DNA of 64,000 nucleotides from Lojkania enalia (Eukaryota > Ascomycota > Dothideomycetes > Pleosporales). A model generated the notes under the pieces. The model was given only the letters and a program-made list of their open reading frames with translations. It did no database searches and was not told the origin of the DNA. A program made the translations under genes and the position numbers. The stretch spans positions 453,860 through 517,859 of the forward strand of contig ML986590.1 in assembly GCA_010094045.1 (NCBI GenBank), in the 5' to 3' direction. Below, in pieces: positions 11,129 through 23,610 of this stretch; position 1 is the first letter of the stretch, and each line of letters opens with the position of its first letter.

Positions 11129-12823
11129 ATGAGCGACGCCGAGAAGGAGCTTGATATACCTGTTCAGGATGCGGAGAAGTCGTATGATTCAGATGCAATC
11201 GAGGCGCAGTTGGAGAATTTAGATATTGGGCTTGAAAGAAAGTTAGTGAGGAAGTTGGACTTGTTTATCATTCCCGTAGTAATGCTCTTGTATCTCCTGA
11301 GCTTTCTAGATCGGTATGTTTTTCTTTTTCTACATCCAGTAGCAATGCGCCGTGGTAGGATGAAGGGAATACGAGACGCATTCCGGCTTAGCAAGCACCC
11401 GATGCCATGAGCTATGTAGTGCATATTTTCGAGTTTCAAAAAATCTGGTACTAATTCTTTGCAGCGTGAATATTGGCAACGCACGCCTCTATGGTCTTGA
11501 AGAAGATCTCGGACTCAACTCCGACCAATTCCAAGTGGCTGTATCAATCCTCTTCGTTACCTATATTTTATCGGAGCTTCCGTCCAATCTCGTACTTAAG
11601 AAACTACGGCCTTCGCGCTGGATCGCGTTCATTACCATAGCATGGGGTATCATCGCTACTCTGACCGGCATCACGCAAAACTACGCCGGATTAATTGTGT
11701 GTCGACTTTTCCTCGGAGCTGTCGAAGGTGGATTGTTCCCGGGAATGGCAATTTACTTGACATTTTTTTATACCAAGCGAGAACTCGCTCTCCGAATCGG
11801 ATATCTCTTCGTTTCCGCCGCTCTAGCAGGCGCCTGCGGCGGTCTTCTCGCCTTTGCCATTGGGCATATGGGAGGAATTGCTGGTCAGAGCGGATGGAGG
11901 TGGATTATGATTATCGAGGGTCTCCCGACTTTCGTTCTCGGCATTGCAACTTTGTGGATTCTACCCGACAATCCTCAGACAGCTTACTTCCTCAATACCG
12001 GAGAACGAGAGCTCGCCGCCGTCAGACTGGCTCGGCAAACTGGTTACACGGCCAAGGCAGCGCAATTCCATTGGAAGGACGTCAAGGCAGGATTGAAGGA
12101 CTGGAAGATCTGGGCGTTTTGCTTCGCTCAGTTTGGGTCTGATACTATGCTTTACGGATACTCGACCTTCCTACCTACCATCATCCGCGGGATCAATCCA
12201 GATGCCTCAACCGCCCTCGTGCAGGTCCTTACAATTCCTTGTTACGGCCTCGGTGCAATCACATATCTCGTCGTAGCCCGATTTTCGGATCATCAGCAGA
12301 AGCGAGGCTTTTACACTGTCCTACTCGGACTTGTTAGTATCGTGGGTTATGCAATGTTGATTAGCGACTCGAGCTACCGGGTACACTATGCTGGCTGCTT
12401 CTTGGTTGCTATGGGGCTCTACGTTTGCGTTGGCTTGCCGTTGGCTTGGCTGCCGACAAATCTGCCGCGATATGGTAAGAGAACGACAGCCACTGGACTG
12501 CAGCTGAGTATCGGAAATTGCGCCGGTATCATGGCGAGTTTTGTAAGTTTCTTTCGGGTCCAAGTCGAATTTACGAAGAAGGCATACTAATTCTGCGGTA
12601 GCTTTACCCTTCGAAAGAAGGGCCTCGTTATGTGAGGGGTCATGCAGTGACGATGGCTATGGTTGCTTGGGCTTGTCTTGTGTATGCGTTCATGTGGTCC
12701 TACTTTGCGACTGTCAATGTAAGGAGAGCTTCAGGGAAAGAGGATCACAAGGTGGAAGGACTTTCCGATGATGAAATTGCCGAGTTGGGAGATGACTCGC
12801 CCAGGTTTGTGTACACGATATGA
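11129..12823 (+). CDS. MFS permease, Dal5/Tna1 (allantoate/nicotinate) family
   Basis: Three exons: 11129-11313, 11465-12542 and 12602-12823, giving 494 residues. The N-terminal ~50 residues are acidic and cytosolic. Membrane spanning starts at KLDLFIIPVVMLLYLLSFLDRVNIGNAR, a hallmark of the anion:cation symporter (Dal5/Tna1/Vht1/Seo1) subfamily. About 12 hydrophobic segments follow, with RLFLGAVEGGLFPGMAIYLTFFY in helix 4 and a central loop containing the WILPDNPQTAYFL motif. The family imports small organic anions such as allantoate, nicotinate, biotin precursors or pantothenate at the plasma membrane; the substrate here is unknown. The Zn2Cys6 gene upstream and the decarboxylase downstream (convergent, 210 bp) suggest a linked function. 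The QPRT gene nearby makes nicotinate-type substrates one option, which is inference only. Confidence 0.92.
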
Positions 12824-13033
12824 AGTATTGGATTGCGGCCTTCGCTTAGGAGCGGTTTCTCATACACATTGTATGAGTTACAGTGCATAATAAATATCAC
12901 GTTTAATTCAGTTGCAGCCAAATAGGGTCATCGCCGTGGCCGTCGCTTGCGTACGCTCTCGGATGCATCTTGATCATTCATCGGCTGATTTGGAATTCTG
13001 TCTCGTCTACATATGAGCCTGTCTCTAAATTCT

Positions 13034-15018
13034 CTAGTATCCCAGCTCTACCGCACAGTCTTCAATCGCCTTAACAAGGCCTCCAAGCGTTCCTCTCCGC
13101 GTGTTACCATTAACAACCACCCTAAAGAACTTGCCATTTGGCCCAGGGGCGTAATCAATCATGAACCCCCTACTGATCAATCGATTCGTAACCTTGGCCG
13201 TAATCTCCCCATTCCCATCGCTTCCCCCCAGCTTTCCACCCCTTGCAAAATAAAAGCAAACCTGCAAACAAGGCAGTGGCTCCGGACTTGACACAACAAA
13301 GTTATTTGATTGCTTCAATAGCGACAACAGGTACTCGGCATTTTGGTAGCCGCGCTCAACTAAAGCCGAAAAGTGCTCTGTCCCATAGTATGAGAGGGCC
13401 AGAAAGAGTTTGAGGCTATCAGCTCGCCTTCCACACTGCGGCGTCAGTTCTGCGAGATCGTATATATCAGCAACCAAGTCGGCCGGGCTGTGGAACAGGT
13501 AGCCCGCGGGGAGTGTCATGGCGTTCCAGAATTGCCGTAGGTCTTTTCCGAGGAGGAAGCTGCAGGTCATGGGTACACCGAGCATCTTATGCGGGGTGAT
13601 GGTGATGCTGTCTGCCATTTCCGCGCCTGCGAGGCGACTGGCGCGGTAAGCGGTGTTGAAAACTACACAGCCGCCCCATGAACCGTCGATGTGGAGCCAC
13701 AGATTGTGCTGTTTGCAGACCGAGGAAATGGCTGGGAATGGCTCGAAGGAGCCTAGGACTGTGGTGCCGGCGGTGGCGTTCACGAAGAAGGGTACCTCGC
13801 CCCTGTCCTTGCTTTCCTGGACCAGCCTGGAAAGCTCCGAGGGAATCATGCATCCGTTGCTGTCGACCGGGACAGAAATGACGTTCTTGGAGCCGATGCC
13901 AAACATCTGCGCAGCCTTTTCCAACGAGTAGTGACCGTGAGCGGAGGTAAATAAGGTAAATTTGCGGCCTCCAAGCCCGTCAGTCTTGGTTTCGGGGTAA
14001 AGCGTGTTGCGGGCGATTATGATAGCAGAGCTATTCGAGGCACTGCCTCCTGGTTGCGAAATGCCCCCCGCATCCTTGGATGTGTAGCCAAAGAGATTGG
14101 CGAGGAAGTTGGCGGTGTGCTTTTCGATCAGAGTTAAGACTGGCGAAACTTGATATACATGTGCCTCGAGGGTAAGGATTAGTAGGATATTCGTGCTGCG
14201 TAGGGTAGTACGCTCGGGCAATAAGATACATAGAAAAGGGTGATCAATCATGAAATTGATGCAAATTCACATAGTTGTTCTACTACAAGGGAGACCCCAA
14301 TGAGGTAGTGAATGGGAGTTGCGGGGTTGCTTACATTTGTGTTCAAAACGGCCAGAAGCAGTTCAGAAACAACACCGATCTGGTGGAGTCAGTTACACAC
14401 CTGTAACTAGCTTGAAGAACTCATAATTACCGCGTTTGTACTCGCATATAATTTATCCATAAACCCCTGGTCCCACGTATTCACGCTATACTTCAAAAGC
14501 TTCTCTACAAGCTCTAGCAAGCCCTCCTTCCCTCCCCTTTTCTCTGGGACTCGCAAATTCAGGATCCCCTCAAGTTCTTGAGGAGGATGGTGCTGGACTA
14601 ATGCGGTTCGTGATCCACCGCCTGGGATGTCGAGGCCATGTCCAGTATGCTTTGTGGCCGCTTCTTCATCTGCCGACCTGATAAAGGGAATTATTAGGTC
14701 TTGGATGGCTTCGAGGAGCTAGAGAAGTTAGATTGATTATCATATCACTCAGGTACGCCAAGGTCTGGCGGGCACAATCTTTTTCTTGAGGTGGCGAACT
14801 CTAGGTCTTGATGAAAGAATAAAACCGTAAACTCTTATTTGTCGCAGACAAAGCATAGAATGCCATACTTGTTAAAGGTAATTGTGTATTTCTCAGGCGT
14901 TAGGCTTGCGACTTCACAAGGTGATCCTGGAAGGAGAACTGGAAAATAGACGAACCTCTTGGACTTCATCTGCTCTATTCAACGCAGCTTGTTCCTTTAT
15001 GCTGCCATTTAAAACCAT
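13034..15018 (-). CDS. Group II PLP-dependent decarboxylase (glutamate/cysteine sulfinate/aspartate type)
   Basis: Four exons on the minus strand: 14956-15018, 14431-14718, 14335-14379 and 13034-14164, giving 508 residues. Lys325 in TPHKMLG binds PLP; Asp292 in HIDGSWGG pairs with the pyridine nitrogen and His209 in SAHGHYS stacks on the ring. The N-terminal part (LLEAIQDLIIPFI; the DQGFMDKLYAS substrate loop; GVVSELLLAVLNTN; HVYQVSP) is typical of glutamate or sulfinoalanine decarboxylases of fungi and animals. The product could be GABA, hypotaurine or beta-alanine; sequence alone does not decide. Exon 3 is only 45 nt, and its splice frame is fixed by the conserved NTN-HVYQVSP join. The first intron (237 bp) has a weak GTTCGT donor, so the first 21 residues are the least certain part. 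The gene converges on the permease. Confidence 0.9.
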
Positions 15019-15504
15019 GTCTGCAGGGCTAGGCAATTGAATAGGTTGTTAAGCCAATAAATAGTACCTCAGGAGGTTAGGAGCGATGTAGAATAGTACT
15101 TGAAGGAAAGGTAAGCAAAGGTGGGATGAGTCACGAAGTACTAGTGAAAATTACCGGAGGAACTTCCCACCGCATTGGCTGCCAAGCTCTAGTATCATCT
15201 CTCCACCACCAGTTATAGGATATGCAAGAGTGTTTCGACTCACGTTAGGGCTTATGGGCAAGCATTCGTCTCGTCTGAAAACGCCATAGCTATAAATAGG
15301 TCAAGTATAGGTCGACTCAATTCTAACGCTGATCTATATTAAATATTCCTTCCCGCCGATGAATAGCCTGTCGAGATTGCATGAATAGTAGTAGTGACAT
15401 TCCGGGATTTCCCATTGTAATTAGAATTAGATCCACGCCTTCGGATCGCGCCGTCGGCAAACTTTATCCTAATTTATACGCTCATATTTCTATGTTCGCC
15501 GCTA
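15019..15504. other. Intergenic, no feature seen
   Basis: A 486-bp AT-rich gap upstream of the decarboxylase and downstream of NOP9. No RNA or repeat recognised. Confidence 0.45.
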
Positions 15505-17716
15505 TTACGCCATTACGGGGGCCTTTTCTTTACCCTTGCTGTTAGGTGGTGTTTTGCCGTGCAATTCCCTCTTTGTTCTCGAGATATCCTTCTTCAACCC
15601 CTTTGAATCTTTTTTCTCCTTCTTCTGTTGCTCCGCCTTCGCTGCTGCGTGCTTTTGTCTCGCTAGCTCAATGGCTGTGAGATGTCTGCCATTCTTGTGG
15701 AGTCTTCTGTCATCTCCTATGTCCTCTGGAAAGGGCTGGAAACCATCGTTGCCCCCTTCTTTCTTGGAGACCTTAATCCATTCCCCTCGTCTCCTTTTAT
15801 ACAAGTCCATTTGCCAGTTCTTCCACACTGCTCTGCCCACGTATGATTCCCGAAGCGAGGCCTCGTTTTCTGCTAGTTCTTCTGCAATTCTCTCACGAAT
15901 GAAAACAAGGTTACTGGTTCCATCCCAAATTGCATCAATGACACGGGATCCAGCTGGATCTAACGCAAGCTCGCCGATGTGACCGTAGAATTGCTGGATG
16001 ACTTTGCGTCGGAAAATGACCGTAGCATTCGTTGAAGTGATAGCCGCTTGTAGGGCGCGTGAAGCTATTGGATCTCGGGCAACATTAAGAGAGAGGGGTG
16101 CCCCTAGCTTTGCTATCGAGTCAAAAATGAGGTTCCCCAATGGACCCGGAACGGATATCATAGCCTGCGCGAGCAGAGAGCCATGAACCTTTTCGGGAGG
16201 AGGCTGCATATGCTTTGTATCTAATTTACTATCCTCCGAAGGGGACTCGGTAAGCTTGAGCATGCGGGTAATCTCGAAGCCATTAGAACCACTATACGCC
16301 AATTCAAGCTGGGCTTTGATGGGGATCATATCCACGCCGCGAACGGCGCATCGCTCAATGAGAGTTTTCACAGTGTTGGTCCGGTTCCGTTCTACGAGGT
16401 TGGGTATCTGATCCACAATTTGGCGCATTGCCTCCTGTAGGTCATCCTTGCCTAGTCTCTCCAGTATCTTTCCCGCAACATAGCTAGCAATCTCATTGCG
16501 CGCCAAGCTCCCTATGCGAGATTTGAAAAATTCTCCATAAATGGTTTTGAACATCTTTCCAGGAGCGAATTCGATGATGGTCTCCAGGAGCCTGGATCCA
16601 ATCGTATCATAAACCAAGCCATTGATAAAAGACGCGCTTTCGGTCCCTTCGACAATGGGATCATCTGGAAGAAGTCTGTGAATAATAGATTTCTCGTCTT
16701 TAGCTCGCGTTTTCCCGAAGTGGGAAAGTTCAAGCTGGAGTAACAGCTGCAAAGTTGGGTTGCCGGTCTGATGAGTAGCTAGGGCGCGAAGGTACTTGGA
16801 GTCAAGGCCCGCCAGGCTGTCTTCGATTACCTTCTCGAGTGCGTCCACAAATGACTGAGGGACAATCCTCTTTTCCAAAGTTGCCTCGATCGCCCTCTCG
16901 CCCCCGGCAACTGTGATTTTTTCCTTCCTTTTGCTTTGCACGACAGATTTCTTGTTGTTGAGCTTCACCAAAGGCAAGCCAGACAACACAACCATGAGCA
17001 CACGGAGAACATGAGAGGCGAAGCGATCCATCATTAAGTAGCCCATCTGACCTTCCAATTCGCCCAATGTGTCAAGAAAGAGTGTCTCCATGGTGTCATG
17101 GAGAGATTCGTCCGAAGAGGGCGGTGTCTTGATGAGCTCTGCCTTGGCAATGTCCTTGGTGACTAAAGGAGCGGCATGGATGAAGAGGGCTTCACAACAA
17201 TGAGAGGCAAATCGGTGTTGAACGAGGTGGAGGAATCTGGCGGGGTTAGCCACGCGATAGAAAGTGAAATACGTCTACTCACTGGCCACGGAACGCCTTG
17301 AAGAGGCTCCTCAACTGGTCTACGGTAGAGAGAAGGATTAGTCTCTCCATCAAGCGAGAGCACGACTGGCTGTTGGCAATCTTCAGTTCCTTTCCTCCAG
17401 CTTCCTGATAGACATTCTCGAGAAATAGTGAGCGCTCCTCGGGATCGGCGAACTGATTCAGCTCTAACATCTCGTCGGCCTTCCTAAAGTATTCCTGCTC
17501 GTCTTCGGTGAGCATGCCGTAGAAGGGCAGCGCACCGGGGCGGGTGACGCCGTCGATGGCTTCGTCCTGGAACAGGTCATGGTCGAGGGGGATGTACTGC
17601 TGCTCGGGCTCGGGGCTGGTTTTGGGCTTCTTGGAGTCGTGGCTGTGGTCTTCGAGGCCCCGCTTGCGCTTCTTTTGCTCCTCGCGGCGGCCGCGCTTCT
17701 TGTGCTCCTTGGGCAT
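15505..17716 (-). CDS. NOP9: Nucleolar pumilio-like protein Nop9
   Basis: Two exons, 17283-17716 and 15505-17236, give 721 residues; the 46-bp intron (GTGAGT..CCAG, GGCTAAC branch site) joins FRGQ to FLHLVQHRF. The N-terminal ~40 residues are very basic (KEHKKRGRREEQKKRKRG), a nuclear/nucleolar signal. Pumilio-type helical repeats run from about residue 115 to 620 and include CSRLMERLI, RFASHVLRVLM, GSRLLETII and AGSRVIDAIW. The C-terminal ~100 residues are charged, Lys-rich and disordered. In yeast Nop9 binds the ITS1/20S pre-rRNA region and is needed for small-subunit maturation. The start is the ATG just before the basic tail; the longer open frame upstream begins at another codon and lacks conservation. 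It is divergent to the TIP20-like gene and shares its promoter. Confidence 0.95.
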
Positions 17717-18369
17717 GGCGACGACGTTGGAGCCGAGAGGGCGGGCGAGGGGCGGGAATAAAGAAAAGTCAAGGGCTGGCTCGGCTATCTGGGATGGCGG
17801 CGGGGTGCAGGTCGAAGAGATCTCAGAGGTCGAGGAGTGCAAGGGCAGCCGACAGGGGCAGCGGGCGGACTAAATACGACGAGGCGGGCAGTCGTCAGCA
17901 CCACAGGCGGCGGCAGCAGGCGCAGTAGTGGCAGCAGTGGCAGCAGTGGCAGCGGCAGGAGAGCGAAGCTGGCGTGGAACACGGCATGGCGCATAAGATG
18001 GATGGTTTTCGATTGTCGCCATGGCCTGAGAATTGCCCACGGAAGCCACCCAAATCGGCCTAGCGGCCAAGCCATGCCAAGGTTCAGGACTCGCTTCGAG
18101 CCAAAAACGGCCCCTGCACGCCAAGCCGCAGCCGTACATGGCGGCCGTTCAGATCGATCGCCGGCGGGCGCCACGACAGCTGTTCTGAGCTGGACCACCT
18201 TGTCCAACATCTGCTGCCGGAGAGCGGAGCGAACGGACCTGCCGTGCTACACGTACAGCCACTAACCATTCCAGCCAGCAGCGAGCCACCCGAGCCGACG
18301 AGGACGTGGATGTGAACGGAGACCATCGTGGGCGTGGGCGTGGGCGTGGACACGGCCATTGACATAGCC
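17717..18369. other. Divergent promoter between NOP9 and the TIP20-like gene
   Basis: This 653-bp GC-rich region carries a (GGCAGCAGT)-type repeat at about 17924-17958 and three GTGGGC units just before the TIP20-like start (about 18328-18349). Long overlapping open frames on both strands reflect the GC-rich, repetitive composition and are not supported as genes. Confidence 0.5.
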
Positions 18370-21211
18370 ATGGACATGGACACGGACATGGGCGCCGACG
18401 AGAGCGAAGCCCGCGTCGCCGACTATCTGGATGACAAGCTGCAGACACTGGGCGATCTGGACTCGCTGGACGCCCTCCTGGCCAATATCCACAGCCAGCA
18501 CGGCCTGCTAAAGCAGCAGGTGAGCAGCCGATAAGCGCACCACTACCTGCTACTCTCCGCAACTGACGCTACCCCAGCTCCACGACGCCCACCACGACCT
18601 CCACGAGGCCAAGCAGGCCCACCAGGCCCACCAGGCGGCCCTTCAGGAGCGCGCTCGCGTTTTCCAGCACGAGCAGGCCGGCATTGACCGTGCGTTGCTG
18701 GCTGTCACCGCTTCAGAGACAAGCGACGACGCTGTACCGCGGTTTGAAGCTGTGCTGGACACGCTACAGCGTCTGGACGTGGCCAATGGCTACATCCAAC
18801 TACTAGGCGAGGTCGACGAACTGAGGTAGGGCCGCTGCCACCACGCATTCCAGGTCGACCAGCTGATGTTGCCCAGCAAAGAAGCACAATCTCAGCTCCA
18901 CAGGTCCAACGAGGCCGCCCTAGAGCCCTACAAGCAGCTCCGGTCCCTCCACACCCGCCTGCTTTGCCTGCAAGAAGACGCTGAGGGCGCTGCTCCCCAA
19001 TTGCTCTACCACGTCGACAAGATCACGCAAGCCCTACGAAGGCAGATTCTGGACGCCTTCTCGGCTGATCTGGAGGGGGTGTTGAAAAGGATACAATGGC
19101 CAACACCGAAAGCAGTTATCCCAAGCCATCTGCAGGAGGAATGGAACGCTGCAATAACTAAACTGCTAGACTTGCAGATGCCGGAGCTCGAGGGGATAGA
19201 ATATTCCGGTAAAGCGGGAAATAAGATCAAGCTTCCTGCAGTGCTCTTTCCGTTTGAGGTGTTGGTCCAGCCATTAGAGATGCGATTTCGCTATCACTTT
19301 GAGGGCGACAAGCCGACAAACAGAATCGACCGCCCCGAATATTTTCTTTCCCACATTACCACGCTTTTGAACGACTATAGCGGCTTCATAGTCGACCATG
19401 TGCAACCCGTGCTTCTAAGACACTTCCGAGGGACCGATCTGGCCCTCAACCCCGTTTACATCGATGCAACGTCGGCCTTCATAACCGCTCTTCTTCCTAT
19501 GTTGAGAGTGAAGATTGCCGCACTCCTGCCGAGAGTGGCCGGCCAACCTCAGCTGTTGAGCCACTTGATGCATGAGGTTATGAGCTTTGACACTACCATT
19601 AGAGACGAATGGAGGTATGAAGGCGGCTATGGTCTGGAGGGTTGGAAGGGCCTGTCTTGGGAATTCCTTGTTCAGGAAGACTGGTTTGGGCGGTGGCTGC
19701 AGGTAGAGAAGGACTGTACGGTCATTACCATCGAGCCAAGCCCTTGGGTGCTAACATGCAAGTAGTTGCGCTTGCTCGATATCAGAGTATCGTCGACGCG
19801 CCCGATTTTGGCGATCTGGACTATGAAAGCGTCGATCCAAAAGCCACAAAGCCTACGAAGGGAGCGATACGCGTTAATGACTTACTCGAAACCATCACAG
19901 GTATAGATGCAGTGTCTTAAGTCTAGCAGCACATTCTAATCGGCTTCGCAGACCGATATCGACCGCTGACATCCTTCTCGCAAAAACTTCGCTTTTTGAT
20001 CGACATACAGATTGCCATTTTTGACAAACTTCATGAGCGTCTTCAGAGCAATCTGGAAGCCTACCTAACTATGACTACTTCCTTTGGCCGAGCCGTTGGC
20101 GGAGTTACTAAAGAGGAGCAGGAAAAACTTCTTGGCGTTGAGGGCCTTGAGCGTCTATGTAAGACGTATGGTAGTGCAGACTATCTAGAGAAGGCAATGC
20201 GCGACTGGAGCGACGATGTGGTGAGTGGCTGGATTGAGATTCGGCCCGGAGATCAGCGCTGACCACCTTATGTAGTTCTTTCTAGACATCTGGGAGGAGC
20301 TTCAAGAGCGGGCTCGCCGAGCAAACAATATTGGTACCATGACCATCGCCGACGTTGCACAGCGGACCTCGAGTGCTGTAGGTGGCGACAGTGATGGTGG
20401 TGCGCTATTCGACGAAACGGCGGGATGGTACTCTCGTCTTCGCATCCGTAGCGAGAAGATCATAACCGATGCGTTGAACAGCAATGTGCGCGAGGCGCTA
20501 CGTCCCTACCGACATATGTGAGTCTCTCGAATTGGCCATTTCAACGCTTGATCTGTTACTTACTTTTTCCTCAGTAATCCCTGGACGACTTTAACCGGCT
20601 CCTCAGCCTCAGCCAACTCCCATCTCTCGCCTACCGCAGAACTCGATGCACTTCTTACGCACCTATCCAGCGCTTTGGGGTTCCTATCCCGCGCCCTGGC
20701 GTTAGCCCCTCTTCGCCGCATTGCTAGAGGGGTGCTCGGCACGATTTCGAACGTCATTTGGGATAACGTGCTCAGCCGCCACCGTTTCTCAACTGCGGGG
20801 GCGGCCCAGCTACGGGCTGACCTAGCGGCCATTTGCCGCGTCGTTGATAAGTTCGTGGGCGCCGGCGTGGGGGAAGTTGGTTTGAGAAAGTGCCTCGAAG
20901 GTACTCATCTTGTTGGACTTCCCGTCAAAGGTGATAAATCTCAAGCTACAAGTAAGGCCATGCCTACCGCGGCGGATGAAGAAGGTGGCGAGGAGTGGGA
21001 AGCCTGGGGAGGCGAAGAGACAGTGCCTGAAAAAGAAAGCACCGTCGACGCCAAGACAGGTGATGAGGAATTGGGATTGTGGGAGGTCGAGAAGAGGCTT
21101 TTCGCTGACAACGAAAAGGCTCGCGCGGTTCTAGAAGAGTTGGGTATAGAGATGTTAAGCGAAAGTGAAGCTAGAGCGGTTTTGGGTCGCAGAATTGAAT
21201 TGGCAGCGTAG
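18370..21211 (+). CDS. TIP20: Tip20/RINT1 family vesicle-tethering subunit (Dsl1/NRZ complex)
   Basis: Seven exons: 18370-18519, 18578-18825, 18877-19715, 19766-19900, 19952-20220, 20276-20517 and 20575-21211, giving 839 residues. All junctions keep frame and rebuild family segments such as EKDFALARYQSI, DDVFFLDIWEEL and YRHINPWTTL. Residues ~15-130 are coiled-coil (many E/Q/H heptads, HDAHHDLHEAKQAHQAHQ); the rest is the helical-rod RINT1/TIP20 domain. In yeast Tip20 acts with Dsl1 and Sec39 to tether Golgi-derived COPI vesicles at the ER and binds SNAREs there; animal RINT1 does the same in the NRZ complex. The start is the first in-frame ATG after an upstream ATG-TGA pair, so two or three neighbouring ATGs are equally possible. 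The C-terminus ends in an acidic stretch after residue ~760. Confidence 0.9.
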
Positions 21212-21423
21212 GCATAATAGCACTTGTTGCTAAAAGAAACAACAGTACAATTCAAATGCTCTCACTTCTATAGCACGATACCTCACTATGTCTTAGTTCA
21301 GCATTTTGTAAGCTATTATAAGACAAGATCCATTAGGTTCTACTTCTCCATCAAGGCTATTAGAAATACTAGGATATAGCGGCCCACTACGGCATTCTTG
21401 AAGCCAGATACTTCCACCCAGCT

Positions 21424-21775
21424 TTACTTCGAAACCTTCTCGGGAACTTCCTTCCCCGTAGCTTTTTCAAACATGTTGCGTGCGCCATCAGTCTATACAA
21501 AGTCAGCATTCGATTAGCTCATTGGAGGCGCTCGCCATCCATCCCATTATAGATAGGAAGGAAAATGGAGAGAAAGGAGCCTGGAGAGGAAGAAGACGCA
21601 CAATTTTTTCGTTCATGGCACGGTTCTTCTCGGTGTCTTGGCCCCATGAGCCGCCGAACTTCTTCTCGACAGCGTCGAGCCCTTTGTCCAGGTAATCTTC
21701 ATTTTGATTGGAGGCCGAGGAGGGGTTGTTGGTGGCTTGGTTCGAAGAACCGGTGATTTTGTTGAGTTGGTCCAT
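21424..21775 (-). CDS. Small hydrophilic protein, 80 residues, stress-protein-like
   Basis: Two exons, 21602-21775 and 21424-21492, separated by a 109-bp intron (GTGCGT..TATAG). Splicing replaces an unrelated tail with TDGARNMFEKATGKEVPEK, matching a small protein I recall as widespread in filamentous ascomycetes and sometimes labelled DNA-damage or stress responsive. The protein is Asn/Ser-rich at residues 8-25, then charged and amphipathic (DYLDKGLDAVEKKFGG). It has no Cys, signal peptide or membrane segment. It is likely a cytosolic, partly disordered protein of unknown mechanism. The stop lies 213 bp from the convergent TIP20-like stop. The gene model is firm because both exons show the same compositional character; function is not established. 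Confidence 0.78.
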
Positions 21776-23610
21776 GTTTAAAAGTAAATAGTTTAGCAGC
21801 GCGGTCCTCGGCCGTGGTTGATATAAAGCGGGTTTTTTAAGAAATGTTTTGATGTTGAAGACGCTGAAGATGGAAACGCACTCGGCGCAAGCGGGGCCTT
21901 GCTTTTATAAGCCTCTAGACAATGCTGGAAGAACGCAAGCGGCAAGCAGCAAGCTTTTCGAAGCCCACCCTAACTTGCCCTACCGGTGATGCCATTTCAC
22001 ATGTATAGGATCCGTTGATTAAGCTCCCGCCGTTCCACAAAGCCTCTGTTCCAACTTGGCACGCCCCTAGCACTTGGCCGATCTCTTACTGTACATCGAA
22101 GTGCAGGGGATGGGTGCATGTTCTAATCGCCTATCGCTCTCGTTCCGAGTGGCGCTGGCTCAATTTGCGTGTTGGAGGTAGGTTCGTGGTTGCACTGGTA
22201 TGCGTGATGTCATATGTACCGGAGGCGGTATAGTGTCGAGTGTTCAATGCTGCCAAGACGTCATACAGTGACGCAGGACTACGAGTATAGTTGCAAATAA
22301 TGCGGCGGCATGGAAGGGTTCGGAATACAAACAGCTCTAGGGGAAATGGCGAGCCTTGATGGTCTTGCATCTCTCTCTCTCTCGCGGAGTGCGTGTGTTG
22401 GTGCAATGTTCATGTGGAGGGGCGTAGATGGTGAATGCTTGACTTGACTTGAGCTTCAAGGCGGCGGGGGCGGAAAACGCCTAGACCATGTTTTCATCCC
22501 CATAACCTCTATTATTCGGGAACACGAGAATGCCTTCTAGTTCTTTGGGATATACTGTATAAAATTACACACCTCAGAAATGGTCAGAAAGTTCTCTGCC
22601 TAAGGCTCGCGCCAGGGTCATGCTACCTAAGCGTTTGCAAACGTGCTCGCGCTAAGCCCTGTTTAGCAGCACAGCTTTTCTGCCTTCTCTCCTCAGTCGT
22701 CCAAAGGTCGAAAGACGGTTGCGTGGTTGCCTTGTGAGAGATTTTTTTTTTTTTTTTTCCTCCATTCACAGTGGTTGACGTGTTCCTGCTTGCGGTGTCC
22801 ACTCCCACTAGACCTCTCTCACTCGCTCATGCATCTCTCTTGTCCTCATTTTCTTGAACACCATGCTGGCCGTTATTTATAAAGAGCGCTATATGGGCAA
22901 TATGGTATGTGCTGAAGTGCCCAAAGCAGGAAATTTGAGCACCCTATTGTCAACCTGACTAAACATCACACGCAGCATGCCAGTAGTCGCATCTTCGAGA
23001 ATTTATATATATTCTAGGAACCTCGAGCACTTCCACCCTAGCCCGCCCTCGTCAATCATGCGATCGACTCCGACGTCCCGACTCGTACACATCATACTGA
23101 TACCCGATGCGTTCCCGACAAGTCCATCTAAGTTATGGCCCAAAGATAATATCTACAACCGATCCATTCCCGTCCATTCCCAAAAGTCGAACGCCCAAGG
23201 ACGATGAAATAGACAAGGAAGTACTGGAGCGAAATAAGATGGGTATCTCGAGGGAATAAAGGTGCTCTGCTACTCGATAACTTGAAGTAGAGTAAACGAA
23301 GAGAAACAAGCTTTGGCGGCCGTTGCCTACCAGAGACGAAACAAGGAAATCCGTCCACAATACTGGTTACACAATAATGAATCCACAGAACGCCAGTGCT
23401 CTGAGTGATAGCAACAATAACGAGAACGCTGGAAGATACCGCTAGAAGGTAGAACAAGACAAAACAAGCACCCGCCCGGAGATCCTTACGTAATAAAACA
23501 ATATCAGGCTCTAAATGTCTACGACCCGAAGTTCGTTGAAGAACAACACAGAGGCCGATCGGAAAACGTATGTTTTTCGGGTGAGTTTAATGTATAAATC
23601 GTAGCGATGC
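21776..23610. other. Intergenic, 1.8 kb, no gene recognised
   Basis: This lies between the 80-residue gene start and the LST7 stop. It holds a (CT)6 run at 22371-22383, a 17-base T tract at 22742-22758 and scattered open frames below 110 codons with no domain. The first few hundred bases are probably the promoter of the small gene. Confidence 0.45.
22742..22758. repeat. Poly-T tract, 17 bases
   Basis: Uninterrupted T run on the plus strand in an intergenic region; simple homopolymer, no neighbouring element recognised. Confidence 0.85.

Noticed and set aside
17785..18562. Long overlapping open frames on both strands between NOP9 and the TIP20-like gene
   Set aside because: GC-rich repetitive sequence keeps many frames open; none has an ATG-led conserved protein, and the region is the divergent promoter.
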